A stretch of 47,684 bases of DNA from CAXSDR01 sp964236445 (lineage in GTDB: Bacteria; Actinomycetota; Actinomycetes; Motilibacterales; Motilibacteraceae): NCBI GenBank assembly GCA_964236445.1, contig CAXSDR010000015.1, positions 1 through 47,684 of the forward strand. Reading direction: 5' to 3'. The notes under the pieces are model-generated. The model ran no database searches, was not told the origin of the DNA, and saw only the letters and a list, made by a program, of their open reading frames with translations. The position numbers were made by a program, and so were the translations under genes. Positions 33,342-41,637 of this stretch are shown here, piece after piece (position 1 is the first letter of the stretch; every line of letters starts with the position of its first letter).

Positions 33342-33875
33342 GTGCAGTCGGCCTCCATGACCTTTCCCGCCGAGCCCCACAGCGTGGGCCCGGCGCGCCG
33401 CTTCGCCGTGAGCACCCTGCTCGGCTGGGATCACGCCGACCACACCGACCACACCGACCTCGCCGACGACGTCCGCAGCGCCGTCAGCGAACTCGCCACG
33501 AACGCTGCTCTGCACGCCAGGACCGAGTTCACAGTGACGGTCGCCGGCGATGGCGACGTAGTGCGCGTGAGCGTGAGTGACGGTTCCGTAGCCGGCCCTC
33601 GCATGCCGCGCCACCGCGACGACGAAGCGACCACCGGACGCGGGCTCAGCATGGTGGCTCAGCTCGCGACCGCCTGGGGCGTCGACCCCGGCCGGGACGG
33701 CGGCGGCAAGACCGTCTGGTGCGAGTTCCCTGCCCCCGACCGTGCCACCCGTCGGGACGACAGCTCGCCGACCGCGGGCCGGCGCGAGCCGTCGACGAGC
33801 ACGCCTCGTCGGCCCGTCCCGCCCACGGCCCGGGGTGCTGCCATGGCAGCGACCTGGAGCCGGGCGGCGGCGTGA
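33342..33875 (+). CDS. RsbW-type HATPase regulator
   Basis: A 177-residue cytosolic ATP-binding protein of the anti-sigma/serine kinase (HATPase_c_2) group. It has the N-box ELATNAALHA near residue 50, GRGLSMVAQLA, and the end strand GGKTVWCEF; a low-complexity tail follows from about 130. It starts at GTG 33342, seven bases after a TAGCAT that could be a -10, which would make the mRNA leaderless; an ATG at 33357 is possible. It overlaps the next gene by four bases and is followed by a PP2C phosphatase, the usual partner-switching arrangement. No STAS antagonist is encoded nearby. Confidence 0.87.
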   Translation: MQSASMTFPAEPHSVGPARRFAVSTLLGWDHADHTDHTDLADDVRSAVSELATNAALHARTEFTVTVAGDGDVVRVSVSDGSVAGPRMPRHRDDEATTGRGLSMVAQLATAWGVDPGRDGGGKTVWCEFPAPDRATRRDDSSPTAGRREPSTSTPRRPVPPTARGAAMAATWSRAAA

Positions 33876-34387
33876 CCAGCGACCACCTCACCCCGCTGCC
33901 CCCTGACCCGGAGCTGGTCGAGGTGCGCCTGCTCGAGGTGCCGCTCGAGCTGCGGGAGCGGTCGACGCGCCACGGCGCTGACCTGCTGCGCGAGATGACC
34001 CTGATCGCAGGCGGACGCGAGTCGGGCACCACGTCGAGGGCCGTGCCCCGGCGCCTGCTCGAGATCGCGCGCGAGCTGGAGCTCGTCTACGGCCCCTATG
34101 TGACGACGACAACAGAGACCCTCGAAGCGGCGGCCGACAGGGGCGACGTCGTCGTGCCCGAGGTCGTCTACCGGCTGCCCAGGTCGATCGGCGAGTTCAT
34201 GCAGCACATCGCCGACGTCCTTGCCGAGGTCGAGGTCTACTGCGCCGCAGGCAAGGACCTGCTCCTGCTTGCCGCGCCGGCCGACGTGACGGCCTATCGC
34301 GACTGGTCCGTGACCGAGGTCCAGCGGCAGATCGCCGGCGAGCCGCCGACGCCCTGGCCCACCTTTCTCGTCAGACGCACGGGCTAG
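33872..34387 (+). CDS. Unnamed helical protein between HATPase and PP2C phosphatase
   Basis: A 171-residue, mostly helical cytosolic protein with no named family known to me. It starts at GTG within the GTGA overlap of the HATPase gene and is followed after 4 bases by the phosphatase. Residues about 130-156 (LLLLAAPADVTA then YRDWSVTEVQRQI) align with the C-terminal end of the HATPase fusion at 22419-23342 (HRAWLLTEIARQL). Weaker similarity is seen earlier too. This places it as a separate version of that fusion partner. It may bind the HATPase or sense a ligand. Confidence 0.8.
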   Translation: MTSDHLTPLPPDPELVEVRLLEVPLELRERSTRHGADLLREMTLIAGGRESGTTSRAVPRRLLEIARELELVYGPYVTTTTETLEAAADRGDVVVPEVVYRLPRSIGEFMQHIADVLAEVEVYCAAGKDLLLLAAPADVTAYRDWSVTEVQRQIAGEPPTPWPTFLVRRTG

Positions 34388-34391
34388 GTCC

Positions 34392-36182
34392 TTGCCGCAC
34401 TTCTCCGACCCGGGACCGGGCGCCGTCGACTACATCGCGCTGTTCCGAGGGATCCCGACGTCCTATCTCGTCATGGACCCCGACTTCGTGATCCTCGACG
34501 CGAACGACACCTATCTCGCCAACGTGGGGCGTACGCGCGAGGAGATTCTCGGCAGGCCGGTGTTCGAGGCGTTCCCGCCGACCGCCGACACCCTTGACGA
34601 CGACGGCGTGCCGCGCATCCTGAAGTCGTTCGAGCTGGCACGCGCGACCAAGCGGCTCGACACCATGCCGCTGCAGAAGTACGACATCCCCGACGCCGCG
34701 GGCACGGGGATGGTCGAGCGCTGGTGGTCGTTGATCAGCGTGCCCATCCTCGATGACCAGGGTGACGTCGTGCTCATCGTGCAGCGCGCCGAGAACATCA
34801 CCGACTTCATCCAGGAGCGCGAGCGCGGTGACGCCGAACGCGAGCTGGGTGAGCAGTGGCGCCAGCGCGTGCAGGAGGTCGAGGCCGACCTCTATGCCCG
34901 CGCGCTCGAGCTGACAGCGGCCTTGCGCGCCAAGGAGACCGTGAGTCGGCGGTTGTCGGGCCTCGTCGAGGTGGCGCTCGCGCTCGGTTCGGCGGAGACG
35001 GTCGCGGAGATGGCGCGCGTCGTCTTCGAGACCGGCCTTCCCGTTCTGCAGGCCAGTGGTGGCTCGATCGCTGTCCGCGCCACGGACAGCGAGATGCTGC
35101 ACATGACGGTGACGGAGTCGCTCGGGGTCGAGCCCGCCCGGTCCGACACCCAGCTGGCGCTGCACGGGCCGATGCCGAGCTCGATCGCAGCCCGGGGCAC
35201 CGAGGTGCTCGTGCGCGACGAGCGCGAGGCCGCGGCACATGAAGGCTTGGCGGACGTCATGGCGAGGTCGGGCAGCAAGGCCTGGGCCGTGCTGCCGCTG
35301 CGGGCCGGCAGCCGACTGCTGGGCGCTCTGGCCGTCGGGTTCCCTGTGCCGCAGGAGTTCCCGAGCGAGGAGCTCGAGCTGCTCCGGGCCTTCGCCGCCC
35401 AGTGTGCTCAGGTGCTCGACCGGCTGCAGGTCCGCGAGGCCGAGCGGCGAGCCGCGGCAGAAGTGCAGCGCATCGCCGAGACGCTGCAGCGCAGCCTGCT
35501 GACGCATCCGCCGGACAGCGTGCATCTGGCCTTTGCCGTGCACTACCAGCCGGCGCAGCAGGTGGCCCAGGTCGGGGGCGACTGGTATGACGCGTTCCAC
35601 GTCTCCGACGGCAGCACGAGCGTGGTCATCGGCGACGTGGCAGGCCACGATCAGGACGCCGCCGCAGCCATGGCGCAGGTGCGCAACATCCTGCGAGGCA
35701 TCGCCCAGACCGTGGGGGAGCCGCCGGCGGCAGTGCTCGACGCGCTGGACTGCGCCATGCAGGAGCTCCGCATCGGTGTCCTCGCGACGGTGGTGCTGGC
35801 CCAGATCGGCCTGCCGGCGGGGCCCGGCCGCGAGCGCTCCCTCCTCTGGTGCAACGCCGGACATCCGGCGCCGTTGCTGGTGCGCGCCGACGGGACGGTC
35901 GAGCTCTTGTTGCGCGATCCCGAGCTGCTCGTGGGGCTGCTCCGCGAGAGCGACCGGCACGACCATGCCGTTGTGCTGCGACCGGGCGACACTCTGCTGC
36001 TCTACACCGACGGCCTGGTCGAGACGCGTGGAGGCGACATCGAGGCCGACATGGAGCGGTTGCGCAGCCGAGTGCTGGCACACGACCCGACAGCGGGTCC
36101 GCAGGCGCTGCTCGACATGCTGACGGCGGATGCGGCTGCTTTCAACGACGACGTCGCGCTGCTCGCAGTCCAGGCCGTCTGA
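34392..36182 (+). CDS. PAS-GAF-PP2C (SpoIIE/RsbU-type) serine phosphatase
   Basis: A 596-residue signalling phosphatase. Residues about 10-145 form a PAS domain (SYLVMDPDFVILDANDTYL), then a coiled-coil linker (about 150-185), a GAF domain (about 190-340), and a PP2C-type phosphatase from about 370. Phosphatase motifs are GGDWYDAF, VIGDVAGHD, CNAGHPAP, LLLYTDGLVETR and FNDDVALL, so the metal ligands are complete. It would dephosphorylate an anti-sigma antagonist or its own operon partner. The start is a TTG at 34392 with a weak AGG; it is the only in-frame start close to the previous stop. Confidence 0.9.
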   Translation: MPHFSDPGPGAVDYIALFRGIPTSYLVMDPDFVILDANDTYLANVGRTREEILGRPVFEAFPPTADTLDDDGVPRILKSFELARATKRLDTMPLQKYDIPDAAGTGMVERWWSLISVPILDDQGDVVLIVQRAENITDFIQERERGDAERELGEQWRQRVQEVEADLYARALELTAALRAKETVSRRLSGLVEVALALGSAETVAEMARVVFETGLPVLQASGGSIAVRATDSEMLHMTVTESLGVEPARSDTQLALHGPMPSSIAARGTEVLVRDEREAAAHEGLADVMARSGSKAWAVLPLRAGSRLLGALAVGFPVPQEFPSEELELLRAFAAQCAQVLDRLQVREAERRAAAEVQRIAETLQRSLLTHPPDSVHLAFAVHYQPAQQVAQVGGDWYDAFHVSDGSTSVVIGDVAGHDQDAAAAMAQVRNILRGIAQTVGEPPAAVLDALDCAMQELRIGVLATVVLAQIGLPAGPGRERSLLWCNAGHPAPLLVRADGTVELLLRDPELLVGLLRESDRHDHAVVLRPGDTLLLYTDGLVETRGGDIEADMERLRSRVLAHDPTAGPQALLDMLTADAAAFNDDVALLAVQAV

Positions 36183-36245
36183 CGCCCAGTCGTACGGCCT
36201 GTGACGACACCGCTGCGGCCGCGGCAGTGCCTGACGAGTCCCTCG

Positions 36246-37517
36246 TCACGTGACGTCGACCTGCAGCGTGGTGCCTCTGGGCAGGTCGCGTCGCCAGATG
36301 TGGATCGATGAGACGCCGTACGTGGCGTAGGCGACGTATCTCCCACTGTCCGAGATGGCAGGACTCTCGGCGTTGGCAGCGACCAGTGTCGTGATGCCGC
36401 CGGGCCGGAGGCCCGTGAGGAAAACGTCGCGCTCCGTGCCGTCGGGGTCATCGGCGACCAGATCAGGGGAGTCCGAGTCGTAGACCAGGTCGATCCCGTG
36501 CTCGGACAGCGACGGGTGCAGCGCGGTGCCCGAGACCTGCAGATCCGCGGAGAGGCCGGCCTCGCGCTCCCCGCCTCGGATGAGGTCTGTCGCGATGATC
36601 GGCCCGCGGAACACCGTTGACAGCCAGTCGTAGTAGTCGGCGAGCCGCTCGTAGGCCACGTCGCCGCCCCGCCCGGAGATCGCGGAGCGGACGGGAAAGC
36701 TGCCACTGGGGCTGCCTTCGTAAGGGCTGGACCCGACTTGTCGAACCGCGCCGCTGGTCATGTTCTTGAGATAGATGATGAACGCGTTGTAGTAGGGGCT
36801 AGAGCTCAGATTCGGCGCTGCCGACGCGAAGACGATGAGGTTGCCGTCGTCGCTGATCGCCGGGTCCTGCGACCCGTCGTCGCCCATCACGCCCGCGCTC
36901 GTCGCGCTGACGAGACTCACGCGGCCCGTGGCGAGCTCCGTCCGGAACACCTGGGCGTCGAGAAAGGCGAACGCGGTGGAGAAAGTCCCGCGTACGGCGT
37001 AGGTGACGAACCGGCCGTCGCCCGAGATCGCCGGGGGACCGATGGTCCACATCGAAAGCACGGCAGGCAGGGCCACGGGCGTCGTGGTGCCCTTCACGAC
37101 GTCGCGAACGAACAAGGCCGAGTCCACGGCGGGGGTGCCGGCCACGAGGTTCTTCGCCCGCGAGAGGAACGCGACGTAGCGCCCGTTGTTCGAGATCGAG
37201 GGCGCGCTCGACGATCCCCACCCGGGGACGCCGGTGGCCGTGGCGCTCAGCAGAATCGTCTGCTTTGTCTTGACGTCGCGTACGAACGCATCGGCCACAC
37301 CGTTGGTGTCGCCCGGCACCAGGTTGTCGGCTTGCGAGGTGAAGGCGACGAAGCGCCCATCCGCCGAGATCGACAGATCGGCCAACCAGTCATTGGGCAG
37401 ATGCTCGCGCAGGGCGGTGGGAGCGCCGGGAAGACCGGCTGCGTGCGCCCCCGCCGGCAGACCGAGCGGGAGAAGAGCGGTCGCCGTCAGCAGCCCGAGA
37501 AACCGTCGTACGCCCAT
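36246..37517 (-). CDS. Secreted TolB/WD40-like beta-propeller protein
   Basis: A 423-residue exported protein with a signal peptide (cleavage probably after AHA near residue 26). The rest has propeller blades each carrying a SxDGRxVAFxS motif: ISADGRFVAFTSQADNLV, ISNNGRYVAFLSRAKNLV, ISGDGRFVTYAV, ISDDGNLIVFASAAPNLS and ISDSGRYVAYAT. TolB-like repeats are protein-binding scaffolds. The ATG has GGGAGG seven bases upstream. It converges on the phosphatase gene and diverges from the YihY gene. The function cannot be told from sequence. Confidence 0.85.
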   Translation of the reverse strand: MGVRRFLGLLTATALLPLGLPAGAHAAGLPGAPTALREHLPNDWLADLSISADGRFVAFTSQADNLVPGDTNGVADAFVRDVKTKQTILLSATATGVPGWGSSSAPSISNNGRYVAFLSRAKNLVAGTPAVDSALFVRDVVKGTTTPVALPAVLSMWTIGPPAISGDGRFVTYAVRGTFSTAFAFLDAQVFRTELATGRVSLVSATSAGVMGDDGSQDPAISDDGNLIVFASAAPNLSSSPYYNAFIIYLKNMTSGAVRQVGSSPYEGSPSGSFPVRSAISGRGGDVAYERLADYYDWLSTVFRGPIIATDLIRGGEREAGLSADLQVSGTALHPSLSEHGIDLVYDSDSPDLVADDPDGTERDVFLTGLRPGGITTLVAANAESPAISDSGRYVAYATYGVSSIHIWRRDLPRGTTLQVDVT

Positions 37518-37597
37518 TGTGACCTCCCGTAGTGAACCCGTCGCTCTGAGAAACTAGAGGCAACGCAGGCCGCTGTCCATGCTGAGGGGGGTGTTCC

Positions 37598-37623
37598 GGA
37601 TAGGAGCGGAGCAGATGGGGTAG
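37598..37623 (+). promoter_or_regulatory. Possible SigB-type promoter for the YihY gene
   Basis: GGAT (37598-37601), a 16-base spacer and GGGTAG (37618-37623) fit the actinobacterial general-stress pattern GNNT-N14-16-GGGTAY except for the last base. It lies 49 bases before the GTG start. Confidence 0.3.
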
Positions 37624-37672
37624 TCCGATGTCGGCGAGTGGCGCCGGTTCTGCACGAGGAAGGTAGGAAACA

Positions 37673-38773
37673 GTGGCCCGAAGCGAGCGTACGACCCCCG
37701 ACGGTTCCCTTCGTGGCGACAAGCTGCAGGCGAGCCGTGGCGAGGAGAGCGCGGCGCGCAACGCTCCGGATCCCGATGACGCGCGCAAGCCGGACACGCC
37801 TACCGACATCGACAGGACCTCGTGGAAGTACGTCCTCAAGAAGACGTTCCGTGAGTTCAACGACGACCAGTGCACGGACTCCGCGGCGGCGCTCACCTAC
37901 TACGGCGTGCTGGCGATCTTCCCCGCGTTGATCGCGATGCTCTCGCTGATCGGGTTGTTCGGGGATCCCAAGGTGACGGTGCAGAAGCTCAGCGACATCG
38001 TGCGCAGCGTGGGCCCCTCGTCCGCCGTCGATGCCCTGCACAAGCCGCTGATGGACCTGGCCACCAGCTCGAGCAAAGCCGGTCTGGCCCTCGTCTTCGG
38101 CCTGATCACGGCGCTCTGGTCGGCGTCGGGCTATGTCTCGGCGTTCAGCCGCATGAGCAACCGGATCTACGAGGTCCAGGAGGGCAGGCCCTTCTGGAAG
38201 TTGCGCCCGCTGCAGCTCGCGGTCACGGCGGTCGCGGTCGTGCTCATCACCTTCATCGTGCTGTCCATCGTCCTCAGCGGCTCGCTGGCGCAGTCGGTCG
38301 GCAGTCTCATCGGGCTCGGGGGTCAGACCGTGACCGTGTGGAACTGGGCGAAGTGGCCCGTCATGGCCGTCATCGTCAGCGGTCTGATCGCCCTGCTCTA
38401 CTACGCCGCGCCCAACGTCAAGCAGCCGAAGTTCGCCTGGTTCAGCGTGGGTTCGGTCGTCGCCCTCGTGACCTGGCTCGTCGCCTCGGCGATCTTCGGG
38501 CTCTATGTCTCGAAGTTCGGCAGCTACGACAAGACCTACGGCACGCTGGCCGGGGTCATCGTCTTCCTGCTCTGGCTCTGGATCACCAACAACGCCCTGC
38601 TGTTCGGCGCGGAGCTCAATGCTGAGCTCGAACGCGGTCGCGAGCTGCAGGCGGGTATGCCGGCGGAGGAACAGATCCAGCTGCCGCCGCGTGACACCAC
38701 GAAGATCGACAAGAAGGAAGCCAAGGAGGCGAAGGACATCGCCGAGGCGCGCGAGATTCGTCGCGACACCTGA
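37673..38773 (+). CDS. YihY/BrkB-family inner-membrane protein
   Basis: A 366-residue polytopic protein of the YihY/BrkB family (long annotated, wrongly, as RNase BN). The charged N-terminal 55 residues precede six membrane helices. Family landmarks are AAALTYYGVLAIFPALIAML near residue 71, WSASGYVSAFSRMSNRIYEV near 145, LLYYAAPNVKQPKFAW near 243, and FGSYDKTYGTLAGVIVFLLWLW near 282. The C-terminal tail is charged and coiled. The GTG start has GTAGGAAAC upstream. The function of the family is unsettled; a transport or lipid role is often proposed. The divergent propeller gene is 155 bases away. Confidence 0.92.
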   Translation: MARSERTTPDGSLRGDKLQASRGEESAARNAPDPDDARKPDTPTDIDRTSWKYVLKKTFREFNDDQCTDSAAALTYYGVLAIFPALIAMLSLIGLFGDPKVTVQKLSDIVRSVGPSSAVDALHKPLMDLATSSSKAGLALVFGLITALWSASGYVSAFSRMSNRIYEVQEGRPFWKLRPLQLAVTAVAVVLITFIVLSIVLSGSLAQSVGSLIGLGGQTVTVWNWAKWPVMAVIVSGLIALLYYAAPNVKQPKFAWFSVGSVVALVTWLVASAIFGLYVSKFGSYDKTYGTLAGVIVFLLWLWITNNALLFGAELNAELERGRELQAGMPAEEQIQLPPRDTTKIDKKEAKEAKDIAEAREIRRDT

Positions 38774-38995
38774 GCGCCTGTCGCCGTGAGTAAGCGTGAC
38801 GTGACGATCGTTGTCTAGTCGATCAATCGAACGGCGCAATCGAGATTTCGCTGCTCAGGCGAGGATTGAGCGGGTGTCGCATTGGTCAGACTGTGGTTCT
38901 GAGCAACTGCGATGCGGTCCTCGACCGTGGAGCCGCACGTGACTCAGTCGGATGGCAGCAGCTGTTCGACCCGCCGAACACTCAGAGGAACAACC

Positions 38996-39268
38996 ATGAT
39001 CTCCGCGATCATCTCCGCGATCATCGTCGGCGCCATCATCGGCGCTTTGGGTCGACTCGCGTTGCCGGGCAAGCAGAACATCAGCATCGTGCTGACCATC
39101 GTCGTCGGCATCGTGGCTGCCGTCATCGGCACCATCATCGCCAACGCGCTCGGCGTCGGCAACACCAACGGTATCGACTGGATCAAGCTCATCATCCAGA
39201 TTGCGCTCGCGGCTGCGGGCGTCGCCCTCGTGGCGGGCACCTCGGGCCGCGGTCGTCGCACCATCTGA
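38996..39268 (+). CDS. GlsB/YeaQ/YmgE-family stress membrane protein
   Basis: A 90-residue membrane protein with three hydrophobic segments and Gly-rich turns (GAIIGALGRLALPGKQN near residue 12). This small family (transglycosylase-associated protein) is linked to stress regulons such as GlsB of Gram-positive bacteria. The ATG at 38996 has GAGGAA six bases upstream; the longer in-frame start at 38912 lacks one. A strong stem-loop follows at 39301. Confidence 0.88.
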   Translation: MISAIISAIIVGAIIGALGRLALPGKQNISIVLTIVVGIVAAVIGTIIANALGVGNTNGIDWIKLIIQIALAAAGVALVAGTSGRGRRTI

Positions 39269-39300
39269 CGGACGCATATGTCCGGCGCGCAGCCGGACCG

Positions 39301-39335
39301 CGAAGGGCCGGGCTCCTCACGGGCTCGGCCCTTCG
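39301..39335 (+). terminator. Terminator after the GlsB-family gene
   Basis: A 15-bp stem with two G-U pairs (39301-39315 with 39321-39335, beginning CGAAGGGCC) and a 5-base CTCAC loop, 33 bases after the stop. A small second hairpin AGCCAC/GTGGCT follows at 39341-39358. Confidence 0.8.
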
Positions 39336-39429
39336 ACGTCAGCCACCGTTTTGTGGCTCTGGCAACGAGGGCTCCGGCAACAAGCAGGAAGCCCACACAC
39401 CGAATTCGCCCTCATGATGGAGGCAAGTC

Positions 39430-40044
39430 GTGGCCAAGAACAAGAACTCGGGCGGCGCCTATTCGCTGAGGAGCGGCGTGCCGGCGCCGGTGCGCGACAG
39501 TCTCGATGTGCAGCACGACCGATTCGGTGGCATCAAGTGGGGCGCTGCTTTCTTCGGTTGGCTTTCGGCCAACGGGCTCGCCGTGCTGCTGATCGCGCTG
39601 CTCTCGGCGGCGGGGGTGGCGGTCGGTCTGACCAACGGCGTGAGCTCCGCTGACGATGCTGCCGCGAACGCCAACACCATCGGCATCGGAGGGGGCGTGG
39701 CGATTCTGGTTCTCCTCGCCGTCGCGTACTTCGCGGGGGGCTATGTCGCAGCGCGCATGGCGAGGTTCGACGGCCTCCGTCAGGGTTTCGCCGTCTGGCT
39801 GATCGGCCTGGTGGCGGTGCTCGTGCTGGCCGGGCTCGGCGCGGCATTCGGGGCGAAATACAACGTTCTCAGCAAGCTCAACCTCCCGCGCATCCCCATC
39901 GACGAGGGCACAGCCACCACAGGCGGGGTCATCGCGCTCGTCGCAGTCCTCGTCGTGACGCTGCTCGCGGCGATGCTCGGGGGCAAGTCCGGCGAGCGCT
40001 ACCACCGTCGGGTCGACCGCGCCGGCTTTGGTGCGGACAACTAG
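39430..40044 (+). CDS. Membrane protein of unknown function
   Basis: A 204-residue protein with four hydrophobic segments (about 37-62, 85-108, 119-141 and 165-187) and a basic N-terminus. A glycine-rich block GIGGGVAILVLLAVAYFAGGYVAARMARFDG is visible in the middle (quoted in parts: GIGGGVAIL, YFAGGYVAARMARFDG). No function is known to me. The GTG start has GGAGG nine bases upstream. The PRC-barrel gene follows after 35 bases and is probably cotranscribed. Confidence 0.75.
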   Translation: MAKNKNSGGAYSLRSGVPAPVRDSLDVQHDRFGGIKWGAAFFGWLSANGLAVLLIALLSAAGVAVGLTNGVSSADDAAANANTIGIGGGVAILVLLAVAYFAGGYVAARMARFDGLRQGFAVWLIGLVAVLVLAGLGAAFGAKYNVLSKLNLPRIPIDEGTATTGGVIALVAVLVVTLLAAMLGGKSGERYHRRVDRAGFGADN

Positions 40045-40079
40045 CCGTCGGGCAACCTGCGGCGTCGGAAGGACATGCT

Positions 40080-40856
40080 GTGGATATCTCGGATGTGGAC
40101 AACCTGCTGGGCGAGACGCTCGTCGGCGACGATGGGGAGAAGATCGGCAAGATCGAGGACGTCTATCTCGACGCCGACAGCCGTGCCCCCGAGTGGGCGC
40201 TCGTGCACACCGGCCTCTTCGGCCGGCGCGAGAGTTTTGTGCCCCTCGGCCAGGCGACCATCATCACCGGTGGCGTGCACGTGCCCTACAGCAAGGCGCT
40301 CGTCAAGGACGCGCCTTCGACTGAGCCGGACGGCAACCTGAGCCCGGAAGAGGAGGACGAGCTCTACCGCCACTACGCGCTTTCGGCCGACGCAGCTGTG
40401 GAACCGGCGCCCGTCGAGACGCTCGGTGGCGACCGCGCGATCGATGACCGGCCCGCCATGGTGCGCTCGGAGGAGCAGCTCCATGTCACGACGCAGCGTC
40501 GACCGTCACATGCCGTCCGGCTGCGCAAACGCATCATCGTAGAGAACGTCACCACCACCGTTCCCGTGCGTCGCGAGGTCCTCGAGGTGGTCGGGGATGG
40601 CGACCAGGTCGATGACGAGGGCGCAGGCGGCCCCGTACGTCGGATGGGGGCGGACGAGGCGCACGATGGCGAAGGTGCTGAGCTGGGTGAGGTCATCCTG
40701 CACGAGGAGCGTCCCGTCGTGAGTCTGGAGACGGTCGCCACCGAGCGCGTCCGTGTCGGGCGCGAGACTTATGTGGAGGACACCACGATCTCGCAGCCGG
40801 TGCGTAAGGAGCGGGTCGATGTCGAGGAGACGGACACGCGCGACACCACCGACTAG
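40080..40856 (+). CDS. PRC-barrel and DUF2382 (YsnF/AvaK) stress protein
   Basis: A 258-residue acidic cytosolic protein. Residues about 1-80 form a PRC-barrel (VGDDGEKIGKIEDVYLDA, FVPLGQATI), and about 145-250 form the YsnF/AvaK DUF2382 domain with LRKRIIVENVTTTVPVRREV and the end VRVGRETYVEDTTISQPVRK (each quoted at or below 20 residues). Proteins of this layout are common stress proteins of actinobacteria with unknown biochemistry. The start is GTG 40080 with GAAGGA eight bases upstream. It is probably in one operon with the upstream membrane protein and converges on the PAP2 gene. Confidence 0.9.
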   Translation: MDISDVDNLLGETLVGDDGEKIGKIEDVYLDADSRAPEWALVHTGLFGRRESFVPLGQATIITGGVHVPYSKALVKDAPSTEPDGNLSPEEEDELYRHYALSADAAVEPAPVETLGGDRAIDDRPAMVRSEEQLHVTTQRRPSHAVRLRKRIIVENVTTTVPVRREVLEVVGDGDQVDDEGAGGPVRRMGADEAHDGEGAELGEVILHEERPVVSLETVATERVRVGRETYVEDTTISQPVRKERVDVEETDTRDTTD

Positions 40857-40858
40857 TG

Positions 40859-40888
40859 CGGCAGGCGGCAATCGCAAGTCGCCTGCCG
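40859..40888. terminator. Bidirectional terminator between convergent genes
   Basis: CGGCAGGCG (40859-40867) pairs with CGCCTGCCG (40880-40888) around a 12-base loop, in the 43-base gap between the convergent DUF2382 and PAP2 genes. Confidence 0.7.
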
Positions 40889-40899
40889 ACGCGCGGGTG

Positions 40900-41637
40900 T
40901 CAGTCGACGGCGAGCCGATCTTCCTGCGGATCGTGAGGCGTCTCCTCCTGCCAAGCGTGGAAGGCGGCGGTCACTGCGGTGAGGCATGCTCCGCCGATCA
41001 CCCAGCCGCCGAGGACGTCGGACACGTAGTGCACACCGAGTGCGATGCGGCTGAAGCCGACGGCGACCACGATGCCGACCCCGACCGCGACCAGCGCCGG
41101 GCGTACGCGGGCGGGCAGGTGGGGCAGCAGGACCAGCAGGACCAGGCCGACCACGACCAGCGACGTCAGTGCATGACCACTCGGGAACGACGCCCCCGGT
41201 GCCTTGGAGATGGGGACGTCGAACGACGGGCGTACGCGCCCCACGAGTGACTTGATCGAGCCGCTGAGCACCGCTGCGACGGCGACGGTGGTGACGACAT
41301 AGGTCGCCAACCGCAATCTGCGCTGCACCAGCAGCACCGCGGCGAGCAGGAGCGCAACGACGCGCATCGGGCCAGGACCGCCGGCGTTCGTCACCAGCTT
41401 GAGCAGCGAGACGGCACCGGACGAGCGAAGCGCCCAGGCGTGCAAGCTGTCGGCCACGTGATTGTCGAGCGACTGCAACGGCGTCCAATGACCGCGCACG
41501 AGCAGCACCAAGGCGGTGAACGGCACCGCGGCGAGAAACACCGCGATCATGAGCAGGGTGACGCGCATGCCGAATCGTCGGGCGGCGCGGGCTTCGCGCT
41601 CCTCGTTCTCGGCAGGCTGCCTGACCTGTGCCGTCAT
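40900..41637 (-). CDS. PAP2-family phosphatase 1
   Basis: A 245-residue membrane lipid-phosphate phosphatase. The three catalytic motifs are KSLVGRVRP near residue 128, PSGHA near 150 and SRIALGVHYVSDVLGG near 197, all intact, on about six membrane helices. It would dephosphorylate phosphatidate, lysophospholipids or undecaprenyl diphosphate. It starts in an ATGA overlap with the diacylglycerol kinase gene and is the last of four overlapping genes. The two PAP2 enzymes here are only distantly alike. Confidence 0.92.
   Translation of the reverse strand: MTAQVRQPAENEEREARAARRFGMRVTLLMIAVFLAAVPFTALVLLVRGHWTPLQSLDNHVADSLHAWALRSSGAVSLLKLVTNAGGPGPMRVVALLLAAVLLVQRRLRLATYVVTTVAVAAVLSGSIKSLVGRVRPSFDVPISKAPGASFPSGHALTSLVVVGLVLLVLLPHLPARVRPALVAVGVGIVVAVGFSRIALGVHYVSDVLGGWVIGGACLTAVTAAFHAWQEETPHDPQEDRLAVD

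Noticed and set aside
33423..33470. Short GACCACACC tandem repeat inside the HATPase gene
   Set aside because: Only two or three units encoding His-Thr-Asp residues in frame; a simple coding microrepeat, not an element.
34371..36083. 570-codon open frame on the minus strand
   Set aside because: Antisense to the PAS-GAF-PP2C phosphatase with full catalytic motifs; composition is His/Arg-rich and domain-free.
36232..36248. Short hairpin TGACGAG-TCC-CTCGTCA between convergent phosphatase and propeller genes
   Set aside because: A 7-bp stem with a 3-base loop overlapping a stop codon is too weak to call as a terminator.
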